The position numbers and the translations under genes are program-made. Below the pieces are notes generated by a model. The model saw only the letters and a list, made by a program, of their open reading frames with translations, was not told the origin of the DNA and did no database searches. This document shows, one piece after another, positions 34,482-47,037 of a DNA stretch of 64,000 bases. Where the stretch lies: contig NZ_CP081297.1 of assembly GCF_019711355.1 (NCBI RefSeq), forward strand, positions 1,674,001-1,738,000, in the 5' to 3' direction. Numbering within the stretch: the first letter of the stretch is position 1; each line of letters begins with the position of its first letter. The stretch comes from Qipengyuania psychrotolerans (GTDB lineage Bacteria > Pseudomonadota > Alphaproteobacteria > Sphingomonadales > Sphingomonadaceae).

Positions 34482-35309
34482 CTAAGCCGCCAGCGCCTCT
34501 CCAGTCAGCGTGATACGGTGCATCTCGCGCGCGAAACCCTGATAATCGTTCATCGCATAGTGCCAGGTCGTCCGGTTATCCCAGATCGCGACCGTACCCG
34601 GTGCCCACTGGACGCGGCATTGCAAGTTCGGCGACATAGCGTGGGCGAACAAATCCTGCAGTAGCGGCATGCTTTCTTCTCTACTCATGCCGACAAAATT
34701 GATCGTGAAGCCGGGATTTACATAAAGGAGCTTCCGCCCAGTACGCGGGTGGCGGACCACCACCGGATGGGTCGCACCTGTCTTTAGGTCCTGACCCCTG
34801 AGATCATCGCCCTGGTCGGTCTTGGCGTACACCCCGTCCGGGGCATATATATGGTCGGCAGTGTGAAAAGCGCTCAGCCCATCGATCTTCTTCTTTATAT
34901 CCTCGGGCAGCATATCGTAGGCTGCGCCCATGTGCGCCCACAGGGTATCTCCGCCTGATGGAGGAAGTTCGCGAGCAACAAGAATCGAACCCATCGCCGG
35001 GATCTGGTCATAGGAATGATCGGTATGCCATCCGCCGCCGATGTTGGTGGTCTGGTCCTTGCGCTTGCGGACCGCTGCAATTTCGGGATGCTCATCGGTC
35101 AGCGGGAAATAATTGTTTATGTCGATCCCGCCCCACCGCTTCGCAAAGGCGATATGGTCGTCGGGGCTGAATTGCTGATCACGGAAGACCGCAACGCCGT
35201 ACGTATATATAAGGTCTCGGATCGCATCGAGGGTTTCGCCCTCTGCCTGCGCCAGAGAAACCGATTTCACTTCGACCCCGCAGTGTAGCGAAAGCTTCTC
35301 CGTCTCCAT
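34482..35309 (-). CDS. TauD/TfdA family 2-oxoglutarate dioxygenase
   Basis: 275 residues. The iron triad is His and Asp in 'GGGWHTDHSYDQIP' and the distal His in 'IWDNRTTWHYAMNDY'; Arg in 'EMHRITL' binds the 2-oxoglutarate carboxylate. Such enzymes hydroxylate taurine, sulfonates, herbicides or small acids; the substrate cannot be inferred, and no sulfonate transport genes adjoin. Divergent from the atp operon across 204 bp. Confidence 0.88.
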   Translation of the reverse strand: METEKLSLHCGVEVKSVSLAQAEGETLDAIRDLIYTYGVAVFRDQQFSPDDHIAFAKRWGGIDINNYFPLTDEHPEIAAVRKRKDQTTNIGGGWHTDHSYDQIPAMGSILVARELPPSGGDTLWAHMGAAYDMLPEDIKKKIDGLSAFHTADHIYAPDGVYAKTDQGDDLRGQDLKTGATHPVVVRHPRTGRKLLYVNPGFTINFVGMSREESMPLLQDLFAHAMSPNLQCRVQWAPGTVAIWDNRTTWHYAMNDYQGFAREMHRITLTGEALAA

Positions 35310-35452
35310 CCGATCTCTCCCGATGACGCTTGCTGAATGTTAAGAATTTACCCGTGGCCGGGCAAAAGTCGAATCTTTCATTGGCGGGTACGGCTTGCCT
35401 TCGCTGGGACCCTTTGCTAGGCGCGCGCCAACCTTGCTGGGGCATCTTATTT

Positions 35453-35480
35453 TTGCCTATCGCCGGCTTGGAACGATAGA
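35453..35480 (+). promoter_or_regulatory. Candidate promoter of the atpHAGDC operon
   Basis: TTGCCT (35453-35458) and GATAGA (35475-35480) are separated by 16 bp, 33 nt upstream of the atpH start. The only candidate pair I can pick by eye in this 204-bp divergent gap. Confidence 0.3.
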
Positions 35481-35513
35481 CCTATTTTCCGATCCTTAGA
35501 GGACGAGAGACGC

Positions 35514-37614
<2,101 letters not shown>

Positions 37615-37644
37615 GCCATCTGAGAAACGAATTAGGGAGCCGAA

Positions 37645-38517
37645 ATGGCTAGCCTCAAGGAACTCAAGGATCGGATCGGGTCGGTTAAGTCGACCCAGAA
37701 GATCACCAAGGCCAAGCAGATGGTCGCAGCGGCAAAGCTGCGCCGTGCGCAGGCTGCTGCCGAAGCTGCACGCCCCTATGCCGAACGGCTGTCGGGTGTA
37801 ATGGCATCGCTCGCCAGCAAGGTGAGCGGTGACAGTGCACCGTTGCTGCTGCGCGGCACCGGTTCGGACAAGCGCCACCTTTTGGTGGTCGTGAACACGG
37901 ACAAGGGCCTGTGCGGCGGTTTGAACGCGAACATCGTCAAGGCCGCCAAGGCCAAGGCGCGCGAACTCATCGCTGAAGGCAAGGACGTCCACTTCTACCT
38001 CGTCGGCAAGAAAGGTCGCGCACCGATCAAGCGTGACTACGCCAACCGTATCGAGAAGTGGTTCGACACCTCGGAAGTTCGCCAGCCCGGCTTCGAAGAA
38101 GCGGAAGCTATTGCTGCCGACTTGATCGAACGCTTCGAAAATGGCGAATTCGACGTCGCTCACCTAGTGTATCCGATCTTCCAGTCGGCACTGGCGCAGG
38201 ATCCAACTGTCGATCAGTTGATCCCGGTCCCCTCGCCTGAAGGCGAAGGTAGTGGCGGCGATGCTGTCGTGGAATATGAGCCGGGCGAAGAGGAAATCCT
38301 CGAAGACCTGCTTCCACGCTATTTGCGGACGCAGATTTTCGGCGCGCTGCTCGAACGCGAAGCTTCCGAACAGGGTGCGTCGATGACGGCGATGGACAAC
38401 GCCACGCGCAACGCCGGCGATCTGATCCAGAAGCTGACGATCCAGTACAACCGCAGCCGCCAGGCCGCGATCACCACCGAACTCATCGAAATCATCGCGG
38501 GCGCGGAAGCGCTCTGA
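37645..38517 (+). CDS. atpG: F1-ATPase gamma subunit
   Basis: 290 residues. '[36 protein letters not shown]' is the N-terminal shaft helix and the C terminus '[46 protein letters not shown]' is near identical in all species. The rotating shaft couples proton flow to ATP formation. The next gene is not atpD but a lipoprotein gene 14 bp on. Confidence 0.97.
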   Translation: MASLKELKDRIGSVKSTQKITKAKQMVAAAKLRRAQAAAEAARPYAERLSGVMASLASKVSGDSAPLLLRGTGSDKRHLLVVVNTDKGLCGGLNANIVKAAKAKARELIAEGKDVHFYLVGKKGRAPIKRDYANRIEKWFDTSEVRQPGFEEAEAIAADLIERFENGEFDVAHLVYPIFQSALAQDPTVDQLIPVPSPEGEGSGGDAVVEYEPGEEEILEDLLPRYLRTQIFGALLEREASEQGASMTAMDNATRNAGDLIQKLTIQYNRSRQAAITTELIEIIAGAEAL

Positions 38518-38531
38518 GAAGGACCGGATAC

Positions 38532-38888
38532 GTGAAGAAACTCGCCCTCATCCTCCCTATCGCCTTGCTTGCAGCATGCGGCGAGGAGCCCGCGCCCGAG
38601 CCAGTACCGACTGAAACGGTCGCGCCCGAACCGGTTTCGACCCTGCCCGCGCCGGACCAGGCCCTGTTTACCGAAGTCTTTGCAGAAACCTGCGAGGGCG
38701 CAGAACCGGTCAACACGGCTGTTTGCCGCCGCGCCATGGGGGCCGATGAGGTCGCCTGCGAATTCGGTCTCGGCGAAGACACCTATTTGCGTCACGACGC
38801 CACCCTGGCAGCCAATGCGGACAATACCGGTTGGATGATCAAGGACGCCGAAGCCATTTGCGCCCAGCACGGCGCCCACCACAACTAA
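38532..38888 (+). CDS. Small lipoprotein encoded between atpG and atpD
   Basis: 118 residues with GTG start preceded by GAAGGA. The N terminus KKLALILPIALLAAC is a lipoprotein signal with lipobox LAAC; cleavage would leave Cys16 for lipid. A Pro-Glu-Val-rich linker (about 18-40) leads to a domain of about 75 residues with three further cysteines (in 'AETCEGAE', 'AVCRRAMG' and 'VACEFGL') and one near the end ('AICAQHG'), which could form two disulfides. I recognise no family. Its place inside the F1 operon, 14 bp after atpG and 26 bp before atpD, means co-transcription with ATP synthase. Confidence 0.8.
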   Translation: MKKLALILPIALLAACGEEPAPEPVPTETVAPEPVSTLPAPDQALFTEVFAETCEGAEPVNTAVCRRAMGADEVACEFGLGEDTYLRHDATLAANADNTGWMIKDAEAICAQHGAHHN

Positions 38889-38902
38889 GACCGAGCCAGT
38901 AG

Positions 38903-40372
<1,470 letters not shown>

Positions 40373-40374
40373 GC

Positions 40375-40632
40375 ATGGCTCTTCACTTCGAACTCGTCAC
40401 GCCGGCCAAGCTGGTCCGTAGCGAGGACGTCCACATGGTGGTCGTCCCCGGCGCGGAAGGCGAATTCGGTGTGCTTGAAGGCCATGCGCCGTTCATGTCG
40501 ACGATCCGTGACGGCGAAGTGCAGGTCTACAAGACCGAAGGCGCCGCGCCCGAGACGATCGAAGTGCGCGGCGGCTTTGCTGAAGTCAGCGAGACCGGTT
40601 TGACCGTGCTCGCGGAGCACGTCGAAGGCTAA
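40375..40632 (+). CDS. atpC: F1-ATPase epsilon subunit, short form
   Basis: 85 residues against about 130-140 in most bacteria. The beta-sandwich is complete ('[46 protein letters not shown]') but the C-terminal two-helix hairpin, which blocks rotation in E. coli, is absent: the stop follows '[10 protein letters not shown]' directly. Short forms occur in sphingomonads, and in alphaproteobacteria the zeta subunit is the inhibitor. It ends the operon, before a terminator. Confidence 0.93.
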   Translation: MALHFELVTPAKLVRSEDVHMVVVPGAEGEFGVLEGHAPFMSTIRDGEVQVYKTEGAAPETIEVRGGFAEVSETGLTVLAEHVEG

Positions 40633-40657
40633 GTCTTCACGGACAAGCAGAACATTC

Positions 40658-40687
40658 AAAAGGGCGGCCCTTCGGGTCGCCCTTTTT
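40658..40687 (+). terminator. Rho-independent terminator of the atp operon
   Basis: AAAAGGGCGGCC pairs with GGTCGCCCTTTT across CTTCG, with one G-T, and is followed by further T. Confidence 0.93.
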
Positions 40688-40784
40688 CGTTCGACCAACG
40701 CCGTTCCCAGCCCGCCAAACGACATTGCGCACCCTCGCCGTCAGCGGCCACACTGTCTGTATAAAACCAGAGGGACGCATTTAC

Positions 40785-42917
40785 ATGAAACTCGTATCGA
40801 CACTCGCGCTTGGCGCGGCCATGGCATTTGGCATGACAACTCACACACAGGCCCAAGACGGCATTCCGGGACCCGACGAAGACCCGCACATCTGGCTGGA
40901 AGAAGCACGCAGCGATGCAGCGCTCGACTGGGTGCGCGCCGAAAACAACCGCACCATGGCGCACATGGCGCAGGACCCGCGGTATGACGAGCTTCAGGCA
41001 GAAGCGCTCGCCATCCTCGATGCGGAAGACCGCATTCCCTATGTCTCCATTCGCAAGGACGGCCTCTATAACTTCTGGCAGGACAAACAGAACCCCAAGG
41101 GCTTGCTGCGCAAGACGACGCTGGAAAGCTATCAGGGTGACGATATCGAATGGGAAACCATTCTCGATGTAGATGCGCTGGCTGCGGCAGAAGGCAAGGA
41201 ATGGGTCTATAAGGGCAGCACCTGTCTTCCGCCCGACCAGCGTCTATGCATGATCGCGCTGTCGGATGGCGGCGAAGACGCAACGATCCTGCGCGAATTC
41301 GACATGGCGACCAAGCAGTTCGTCGAAGGCGGCTTCGTGATCGAGGAAAAGAGCCAGGGCGGCGTCCAATGGCTCGATGAAAATACGTTGCTCGTTGGCC
41401 GCGATTTCGGCGGCGATACCATCACTGAAAGCGAATATCCGTTCACCACTCGCCTGTGGAAGCGGGGCACCCCCTTGGCAGCAGCTGAGGAAATCTTCCG
41501 TGGCGAGCCAGGCGATGTCTGGGCCGGTGCTGGCTTGGTGCGCGATAACAAGGGCGTGGTCCACGCTCGCACCGCCAATCGAGGCATCAGCTTCCATGAA
41601 AGCCTGAACTACGTCTGGCATAATGGCGAGTGGCTGGAACTGGACATGCCCAAAAAGGCGAGCATTGGCGGCATAATCGACGGTCATCTTACCTTTTCTA
41701 CCGATGTCGACTGGGCTGTCGGCGATCAGGTGTTTCCGGCTGACGCGCTAATCGCGGTTGATCTGGAAGAATGGAAGCGCGACCCGAATGGCGCGAAGAA
41801 AACCCTGGTGTGGGCGCCCGGCGATCGCCAGACCAAACAGGGCGGCGGCGCGACCGCGAATAGCGCGTATATGTCGATCCTCGACAATGTCGTCGGCAAG
41901 GTCCTTAAAATCGATTTTGAGGACGGCCAGTGGGTGACCAGCGAAGTTGCTCTTCCCGACAACGCGACATTGGGCGTGCAGACCGCATCGTCCGAGACCG
42001 ACCAGATCATGTTCACTTCGACCGATTTCCTGTCCCCCAGCACGCTCTGGTACAGTGACGGCAGCGGCGATCCGCAGGTTCTCAAGACATCTCCGGAGTA
42101 CTTCGATGCCACTGGCATGGAAGTCGAACAATTCGAGGCGACGAGCAAGGACGGGACGAAAGTCCCATACTTCCTGGTCAAACCGGAAGGCATGGAAATG
42201 GACGGTACCACTCCGGCCCTGCTCTATGGCTATGGAGGCTTCCAGATTTCGCAGCTTCCCAGCTACCGCTCGCTCACCGGCAAGATGTGGCTTGAAAAAG
42301 GCGGCGCGTTCATTCTCGCCAACCTGCGCGGCGGAGGCGAATTCGGACCCGGTTGGCACCAGACTGCCATGCGCGAAAACAAGCAGCGCACTTGGGATGA
42401 CTTCATCGCTGTCGGCGAGGACGCAGTGAAACGCGGGATCACCAATCCGGGTCAGCTGGGCATCCAAGGAGGAAGCCAAGGTGGCCTGCTGGTTGGCACG
42501 GCCTTCACTCAGCGCCCCGACCTGTTCGACGCAGCCATCGTTGCAATCCCGCTGTTCGACATGCTTCGCTTTCACTTGATCGGCCGCGGTGCGTCCTGGG
42601 TGGGCGAATATGGCGACCCGCGCATTCCCGAGCAGCGCGAATGGATCGAGGGCTATTCGCCCTATCAGAAGATCGTCGACGGGGTGGAATACCCCGCGCC
42701 GTTCCTCTGGGCCTCGACCGCCGACGACCGGACGCATCCTGCCCATGCCCGCAAGGGAGCAGCCAAGCTCAAGGAATTGGGCCAGGACTACTGGTATTAC
42801 GAAGACATGACCGGCGGCCACTCGGGGGGTGTCGACAACACCCAGCGTGCCAAGTTGCAGGCCCTGCAGATAGTCTATCTCATGCAGCGCCTGATGGACG
42901 ACAACGAGAGCGAATGA
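40785..42917 (+). CDS. Secreted prolyl oligopeptidase family serine peptidase (S9A)
   Basis: 710 residues from the ATG at 40785, with AGAGGG ten bases upstream; a signal peptide 'KLVSTLALGAAMAFGMTTHTQA' follows. Residues 35-410 form the beta-propeller, 430-700 the hydrolase: Ser in 'GIQGGSQGGLLVG', Asp in 'STADDRTHPAHA', His in 'GGHSGGVDN'. Prolyl oligopeptidases cut short peptides after proline; this one is exported to the periplasm or outside. It is flanked by two strong terminators and is thus monocistronic. Confidence 0.93.
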   Translation: MKLVSTLALGAAMAFGMTTHTQAQDGIPGPDEDPHIWLEEARSDAALDWVRAENNRTMAHMAQDPRYDELQAEALAILDAEDRIPYVSIRKDGLYNFWQDKQNPKGLLRKTTLESYQGDDIEWETILDVDALAAAEGKEWVYKGSTCLPPDQRLCMIALSDGGEDATILREFDMATKQFVEGGFVIEEKSQGGVQWLDENTLLVGRDFGGDTITESEYPFTTRLWKRGTPLAAAEEIFRGEPGDVWAGAGLVRDNKGVVHARTANRGISFHESLNYVWHNGEWLELDMPKKASIGGIIDGHLTFSTDVDWAVGDQVFPADALIAVDLEEWKRDPNGAKKTLVWAPGDRQTKQGGGATANSAYMSILDNVVGKVLKIDFEDGQWVTSEVALPDNATLGVQTASSETDQIMFTSTDFLSPSTLWYSDGSGDPQVLKTSPEYFDATGMEVEQFEATSKDGTKVPYFLVKPEGMEMDGTTPALLYGYGGFQISQLPSYRSLTGKMWLEKGGAFILANLRGGGEFGPGWHQTAMRENKQRTWDDFIAVGEDAVKRGITNPGQLGIQGGSQGGLLVGTAFTQRPDLFDAAIVAIPLFDMLRFHLIGRGASWVGEYGDPRIPEQREWIEGYSPYQKIVDGVEYPAPFLWASTADDRTHPAHARKGAAKLKELGQDYWYYEDMTGGHSGGVDNTQRAKLQALQIVYLMQRLMDDNESE

Positions 42918-42937
42918 CCTTCAGTCTCTGAAACAAG

Positions 42938-42970
42938 AAAAAGGGGCGGCCTCGCGGTCGCCCCTTTTTC
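42938..42970. terminator. Bidirectional Rho-independent terminator
   Basis: AAAAAGGGGCGGCC pairs with GGTCGCCCCTTTTT across TCGC. A runs of A before and T after serve both the peptidase (+) and SOUL (-) genes. It resembles the atp terminator, with the same GGTCGCCC arm. Confidence 0.9.
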
Positions 42971-42982
42971 TTTGTGTCCCGC

Positions 42983-43657
42983 CTATTCGACCGGGATGAT
43001 CACTTCGTTTCGCCGCAATGGCGGCGGCACCATAGGCGCATCATAGAATGCAAATTCCTCGGGTCCTGCGGGGGTCAGACCCTGCTCGGCAATCCAGTTG
43101 CGCAGTTCGATTTCTTTATTGGAAAGATCAGCGCTTGTCCCGCGGCCCGAAAAACGGATCGCTGCGACCTTGCGCGACGGGACTTCTGTCAGCGTAATAT
43201 CTTCCGGCGGCGTCGGAAGGGTTTCCATTGTATATTCCGCTGGCATGACAAAGCGCGTACGCCATGAACCTGCAGTATTGTCACCATCCTGCATGACCGG
43301 CGAAGTCATGGCGATTTCGGCACCTTGGTCCTGCATCACCGGCGATGTCATGGCGATCTTTGCTTCCTGATCTTGCATGACGGGGCTGGTCATCGCGATT
43401 TCCTTGCCCGGTCGATCCTGGGCAAAGATATAGGCCGCAAGGCGGCGGAACCCGGCATTCAGAGCGGGTCGGCGATCACCGGTATGGGTGACCTCGGCGA
43501 CGATCATCGGATCGTATTCGCGAAGCTGGAAATCGCCATCCTCACTTATCGTCGTGTAGGCGGGTTCATCAACCGAGTTGCGGTATTGTGCGTATGCGCC
43601 AACTGCACCGACCGAAACTACGGCAGCGCCAATAGCGGCAATTTTCCAGAACTTCAT
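42983..43657 (-). CDS. SOUL family haem-binding protein with a triplicated IAMTSPV motif
   Basis: 224 residues. A single N-terminal hydrophobic helix (about 5-23, 'IAAIGAAVVSVGAVGAYA') is a signal peptide or anchor. The SOUL/HBP fold runs from 'YTTISEDGDFQLREYDPMIVAEV' to 'FAFYDAPMVPPPLRRNEVIIPV'. The family's conserved IAMTSPV segment occurs three times, at residues 87, 101 and 115, as 14-residue copies. SOUL proteins bind haem or related tetrapyrroles and may carry or buffer it; haem binding here is inferred. It stands alone. Confidence 0.88.
   Translation of the reverse strand: MKFWKIAAIGAAVVSVGAVGAYAQYRNSVDEPAYTTISEDGDFQLREYDPMIVAEVTHTGDRRPALNAGFRRLAAYIFAQDRPGKEIAMTSPVMQDQEAKIAMTSPVMQDQGAEIAMTSPVMQDGDNTAGSWRTRFVMPAEYTMETLPTPPEDITLTEVPSRKVAAIRFSGRGTSADLSNKEIELRNWIAEQGLTPAGPEEFAFYDAPMVPPPLRRNEVIIPVE
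43286..43399 (-). repeat. 42-bp coding tandem repeat in the SOUL gene (2.7 copies)
   Basis: Three copies of IAMTSPVMQD, the first two with a QxAx tail. Synonymous positions differ between copies (ACC, ACA, ACT for Thr; AGC, TCG, TCG for Ser), so it is not a recent slippage product. Confidence 0.85.
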
Positions 43658-43772
43658 GGGGGAATTGCTCCTGTGGGTTTCCCCTTCAACGCGGCAAAGA
43701 AGCTGACCGTTCCCCGCACGATCTCAAGCCGGTTGGGCGGCGAACTTCGCCACCCTCAATCGGGCTAAGCCC

Positions 43773-45140
43773 TTAGTTTTTCGGATTCGCAGCCTTCTTC
43801 TTTTTCATGGTGTCGTGAAAGCGGTCAGCCCAGCCCGGTTTCACGAGCTGTTCCGCGCGCACCATGCGCATTTCACCCGCGGCCACATCGCGGCTGACCG
43901 TGCTGCCAGCAGCAACGATAGCGTCCGCACCAATTTCAACCGGAGCGACCAGCGCGCTGTTCGATCCGATGAACGCACGCGGGCCGATGACCGTCTTGTA
44001 TTTGAAGTAACCGTCATAATTGCAGGTGATCGTGCCTGCACCGATGTTTGCGCCAGCTCCAATAACAGCATCGCCGAGATATGTGAGATGGCTGGCCTTG
44101 GCACCTTCGCCCAGGACTGCCTTCTTCATCTCCACGAAATTGCCGACGAAGCTGTCTTTCTCCATCACCGCGCCGGGCCTCAGGCGGGCGTATGGGCCAA
44201 CCGAACAGCCTTCACCGACGGTAGCGCCTTCCAGGTGGCTAAATGCGCGAATGGTCGCTCCGCTAGCGACTTTCACGCCTGGGCCGAAGACCACGTTGGG
44301 CTCGACGGTCACGTCCGGGCCGAGTTCGGTGTCATAACTGAAGAATACCGTCTCCGGCGCGCGCAGGGTTGCCCCTTCGGCCATCCAGTGGTCGCGTTGC
44401 TCGCGCTGCCACTGGGCCTCTGCCGCAGCCAGTTCGCCGCGTGAGTTGATGCCCGCGACTTCGTTCGCGTCATCGGTCGTAACCGCGGCGCACACGCGGC
44501 CATCGGCAATCGCAATGTTCACGATGTCGGGGAGGTAGTATTCGCCTTGGGAATTCTCGTTGCCGACCCGGTCCAGCAAAGCCCAGAGATCCTCGGCCTT
44601 CGCGGCCATCAGGCCGGAATTGCACATGTGGCAGGCGCGCTCGCCTTCGTCGGCGTCCTTGAATTCCACCATCTTGGAGATGCGGCCGTCATCGTCAGCG
44701 ATGACGCGGCCATAGGCCAGCGGATCTTCCGGTTCGAAAGCAAGCACGACGCAGGCAGGCGCATCTTCCGCGTGAAGCCGGTCCAGCATTGCTTCCATGG
44801 TTGCGGGACGCACAAACGGCACGTCGCCGTACATGATCAGAACGTCGCCTGAAAAATCGCCAAGTTCGCCGTGGGCCTGCTGGACGGCATGGCCCGTGCC
44901 CAGCTGCGGTTCCTGCAAGCAGGTCCGGGCACTGTCACCCAGCGCCTTTTCCAACTGATCGCGCCCTGCGCCCACCACCACAACCTTGTGATCAGGCTCG
45001 AGGCTGTCGACGCTCGCCATAAGGTGATGAAGCATCGATCGGCCCGCTATCGGGTGCAGGACCTTGTGCAAATTGCTCTTCATTCGGGTGCCCTTGCCCG
45101 CAGCAAGGATGACGGCGGCGAAGTGTCTGGTTTGGCTCAT
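43773..45140 (-). CDS. glmU: Bifunctional UDP-GlcNAc pyrophosphorylase / glucosamine-1-phosphate acetyltransferase
   Basis: 455 residues from the ATG at 45140; the open frame runs 265 codons further upstream but only as antisense to gph. The N-terminal uridyltransferase domain starts 'FAAVILAAGKGTRMKS' with the G-x-G-T-R-M signature; the C-terminal half is a left-handed beta-helix of hexapeptides with 'GANIGAGTITCNYDGYFKYKT' at the acetyl-CoA site. GlmU makes UDP-N-acetylglucosamine for peptidoglycan and LPS. The start faces gph across 60 bp. Confidence 0.97.
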   Translation of the reverse strand: MSQTRHFAAVILAAGKGTRMKSNLHKVLHPIAGRSMLHHLMASVDSLEPDHKVVVVGAGRDQLEKALGDSARTCLQEPQLGTGHAVQQAHGELGDFSGDVLIMYGDVPFVRPATMEAMLDRLHAEDAPACVVLAFEPEDPLAYGRVIADDDGRISKMVEFKDADEGERACHMCNSGLMAAKAEDLWALLDRVGNENSQGEYYLPDIVNIAIADGRVCAAVTTDDANEVAGINSRGELAAAEAQWQREQRDHWMAEGATLRAPETVFFSYDTELGPDVTVEPNVVFGPGVKVASGATIRAFSHLEGATVGEGCSVGPYARLRPGAVMEKDSFVGNFVEMKKAVLGEGAKASHLTYLGDAVIGAGANIGAGTITCNYDGYFKYKTVIGPRAFIGSNSALVAPVEIGADAIVAAGSTVSRDVAAGEMRMVRAEQLVKPGWADRFHDTMKKKKAANPKN

Positions 45141-45200
45141 GAAGCGGCAATGCCACCAAATGCTTGCAGATTGAAGAACCATCCTGCACCGGATGGTGTC

Positions 45201-45869
45201 ATGACGGCATTTCCCTTCCAATCCGTGGGTTTCGATCTCGACGGAACGCTTCTCGAAACCCACCGTGATCTGGGGGCAGCGGTCAACCACGCACTTGCGC
45301 TGGGCGGGTTCGATCCCGTGCCGGCTGACCACGCAAGTGACCTGATCGGCGGCGGAGCGAAGATCATGCTGAAACGTGCGGTGGACCAGCAAGGCGGGCT
45401 CCCCGACGACGAATTCAGGCGCCTCTACAAGGAAATGCTCGGCTATTACTCGCAGAACAACGCCGTTCACTCGCGCCCCTACCCCCATGCCATCGAAGTG
45501 CTCGACGCGCTGGAACAGCGGGGTGTGAAGATGGCGGTGGTCACGAACAAGTTCGAGAGTTTCGCCCGGGATATTCTGACCACGCTGGATCTGGCCCACC
45601 GATTCGAAACGATAATCGGGGGCGACACCATGGGCAAAGGCCGCGCCAAGCCCGAACCGGATTCTGTGATCGAAGCACGGTTGCGGTGCGGCGGCGGTCC
45701 GATCGCTTTCGTGGGCGACAGCTCCTATGACGTGCGCGCAGCCCGCGCTGCCAAGGTGCCGGTGGTTGCGGCAGCATATGGTTATTGCGACAAACCCCCG
45801 CACGAGCTTGGCGCAGATGCCGTGATCGAATCGCTGGCTGGCCTCATTTCCGCCCTCGAAAACCTGTAG
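45201..45869 (+). CDS. gph: Phosphoglycolate phosphatase-like HAD hydrolase
   Basis: 222 residues from the ATG at 45201. HAD motifs are DLDGTLLET (nucleophile Asp), 'AVVTNK', Lys in 'RAKPEPD' and GDSSYDV. The helical cap fits Gph, which removes 2-phosphoglycolate arising from DNA 3'-end repair or oxygenation. Related HAD enzymes with another substrate cannot be ruled out. Divergent from glmU. Confidence 0.82.
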   Translation: MTAFPFQSVGFDLDGTLLETHRDLGAAVNHALALGGFDPVPADHASDLIGGGAKIMLKRAVDQQGGLPDDEFRRLYKEMLGYYSQNNAVHSRPYPHAIEVLDALEQRGVKMAVVTNKFESFARDILTTLDLAHRFETIIGGDTMGKGRAKPEPDSVIEARLRCGGGPIAFVGDSSYDVRAARAAKVPVVAAAYGYCDKPPHELGADAVIESLAGLISALENL

Positions 45870-46000
45870 GCGGAGAAATCCCCCTCGCCCTGCCCCTACG
45901 GCATGGCGGACCGCCGCGCATACGGTTGCAAGCACCAGGCAAAAATGCCAATCCGCGCGGCAATTGACCTTTACGTAAACGACAAAGCAGGAGCAGCCCC

Positions 46001-46930
46001 ATGAGCATCGACTTCAAGGACAAGGTAGCCATCGTAACCGGTGCAGGCGGCGGATTGGGCCGTGAATACGCACTCGAACTGGCCCGCCGCGGCGCAAAGG
46101 TCGTCGTCAACGATCTGGGCGGATCGCGCGATGGCACAGGTCACTCCGACATGGCCCTGCAGGTCGTGGAAGAAATCGAGAAGATGGGCGGCGAAGCCAT
46201 GTCGAACGGTGGCAGCGTCACCGAATACGAACAGATGGAAAAGATGGTTGCCGACGCAAAGCAGAAATGGGGCGGCGTACACATCCTCCTCAACAATGCT
46301 GGCGTGCTGCGTGACAAGACCTTCGCAAAAATGAGCCCGGAAGACTTCGAATTCGTCGTCAAGGTTCACCTGACCGGTTCGGCATTCGTTACCAAGGCTT
46401 GCTGGGAAACCTTCCGCGAGCAGGCCTATGGCCGCATCATGATGACTGCCAGTTCGACCGGCCTGTTCGGTAACTTCGGCCAGGCAAACTACGGTGCAGC
46501 GAAGCTGGGCCTTGCAGGTCTTACCAAGACGCTGGCGCTGGAAGGCGCCAAGTACAACATCAAGGTCAATACGCTGTCGCCTGTTGCCGGTACGCGCATG
46601 ACTGAAGACCTCTTCCCCGAAGAAGCCTTCAAGCTGTTCGATCCGGTGAACGTGGTTCCGGCCGCGCTCTTCCTGGTCAGCGAAGATGCACCCACCAATG
46701 CCATCGTCGGCGCCGGTGCAGGCGGATATCACTCGGCCTGGACCGTCATGAACGACGCCGTATGGCTGCCCGATGGCGAGCGTACGGTCGAAGGCTTTGC
46801 CGCTAATTGGGACAAGATCAGCGAATTCTCGAACCTCAAGGCTCCGCAGAGCGGTTCCGAACAGTCCGGCGCGATTTTGACCGCGATGCAGAAAGTGACC
46901 GGCACCGGACCTGGTTCCGCTCGCGGCTGA
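46001..46930 (+). CDS. Short-chain dehydrogenase, MFE-2 (hydroxyacyl-CoA) type
   Basis: 309 residues, about 60 longer than a classical SDR. Motifs are TGAGGGLG (cofactor), 'NNAGVLRDK' and the catalytic YGAAK. '[14 protein letters not shown]' and the C-terminal '[38 protein letters not shown]' match the dehydrogenase unit of peroxisomal multifunctional enzyme 2-like proteins, which oxidise 3-hydroxyacyl-CoA. A role in fatty acid or steroid-like acyl-CoA breakdown is inferred. It is monocistronic. Confidence 0.82.
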   Translation: MSIDFKDKVAIVTGAGGGLGREYALELARRGAKVVVNDLGGSRDGTGHSDMALQVVEEIEKMGGEAMSNGGSVTEYEQMEKMVADAKQKWGGVHILLNNAGVLRDKTFAKMSPEDFEFVVKVHLTGSAFVTKACWETFREQAYGRIMMTASSTGLFGNFGQANYGAAKLGLAGLTKTLALEGAKYNIKVNTLSPVAGTRMTEDLFPEEAFKLFDPVNVVPAALFLVSEDAPTNAIVGAGAGGYHSAWTVMNDAVWLPDGERTVEGFAANWDKISEFSNLKAPQSGSEQSGAILTAMQKVTGTGPGSARG

Positions 46931-47037
46931 TTTACTGAATACCTGCATGTTTCCTGACGAAATATGCGTTTGAATACTTGCCCCCCTTCGCGACCTGAGC
47001 CATTTGTTTGGCCGGGTTTCGGAGGGGGTCGTTTTTC

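Noticed and set aside
43773..45935. A 720-residue GlmU with a long N-terminal extension
   Set aside because: The extra 265 codons are antisense to gph; GlmU begins at 45140 with its standard N terminus.
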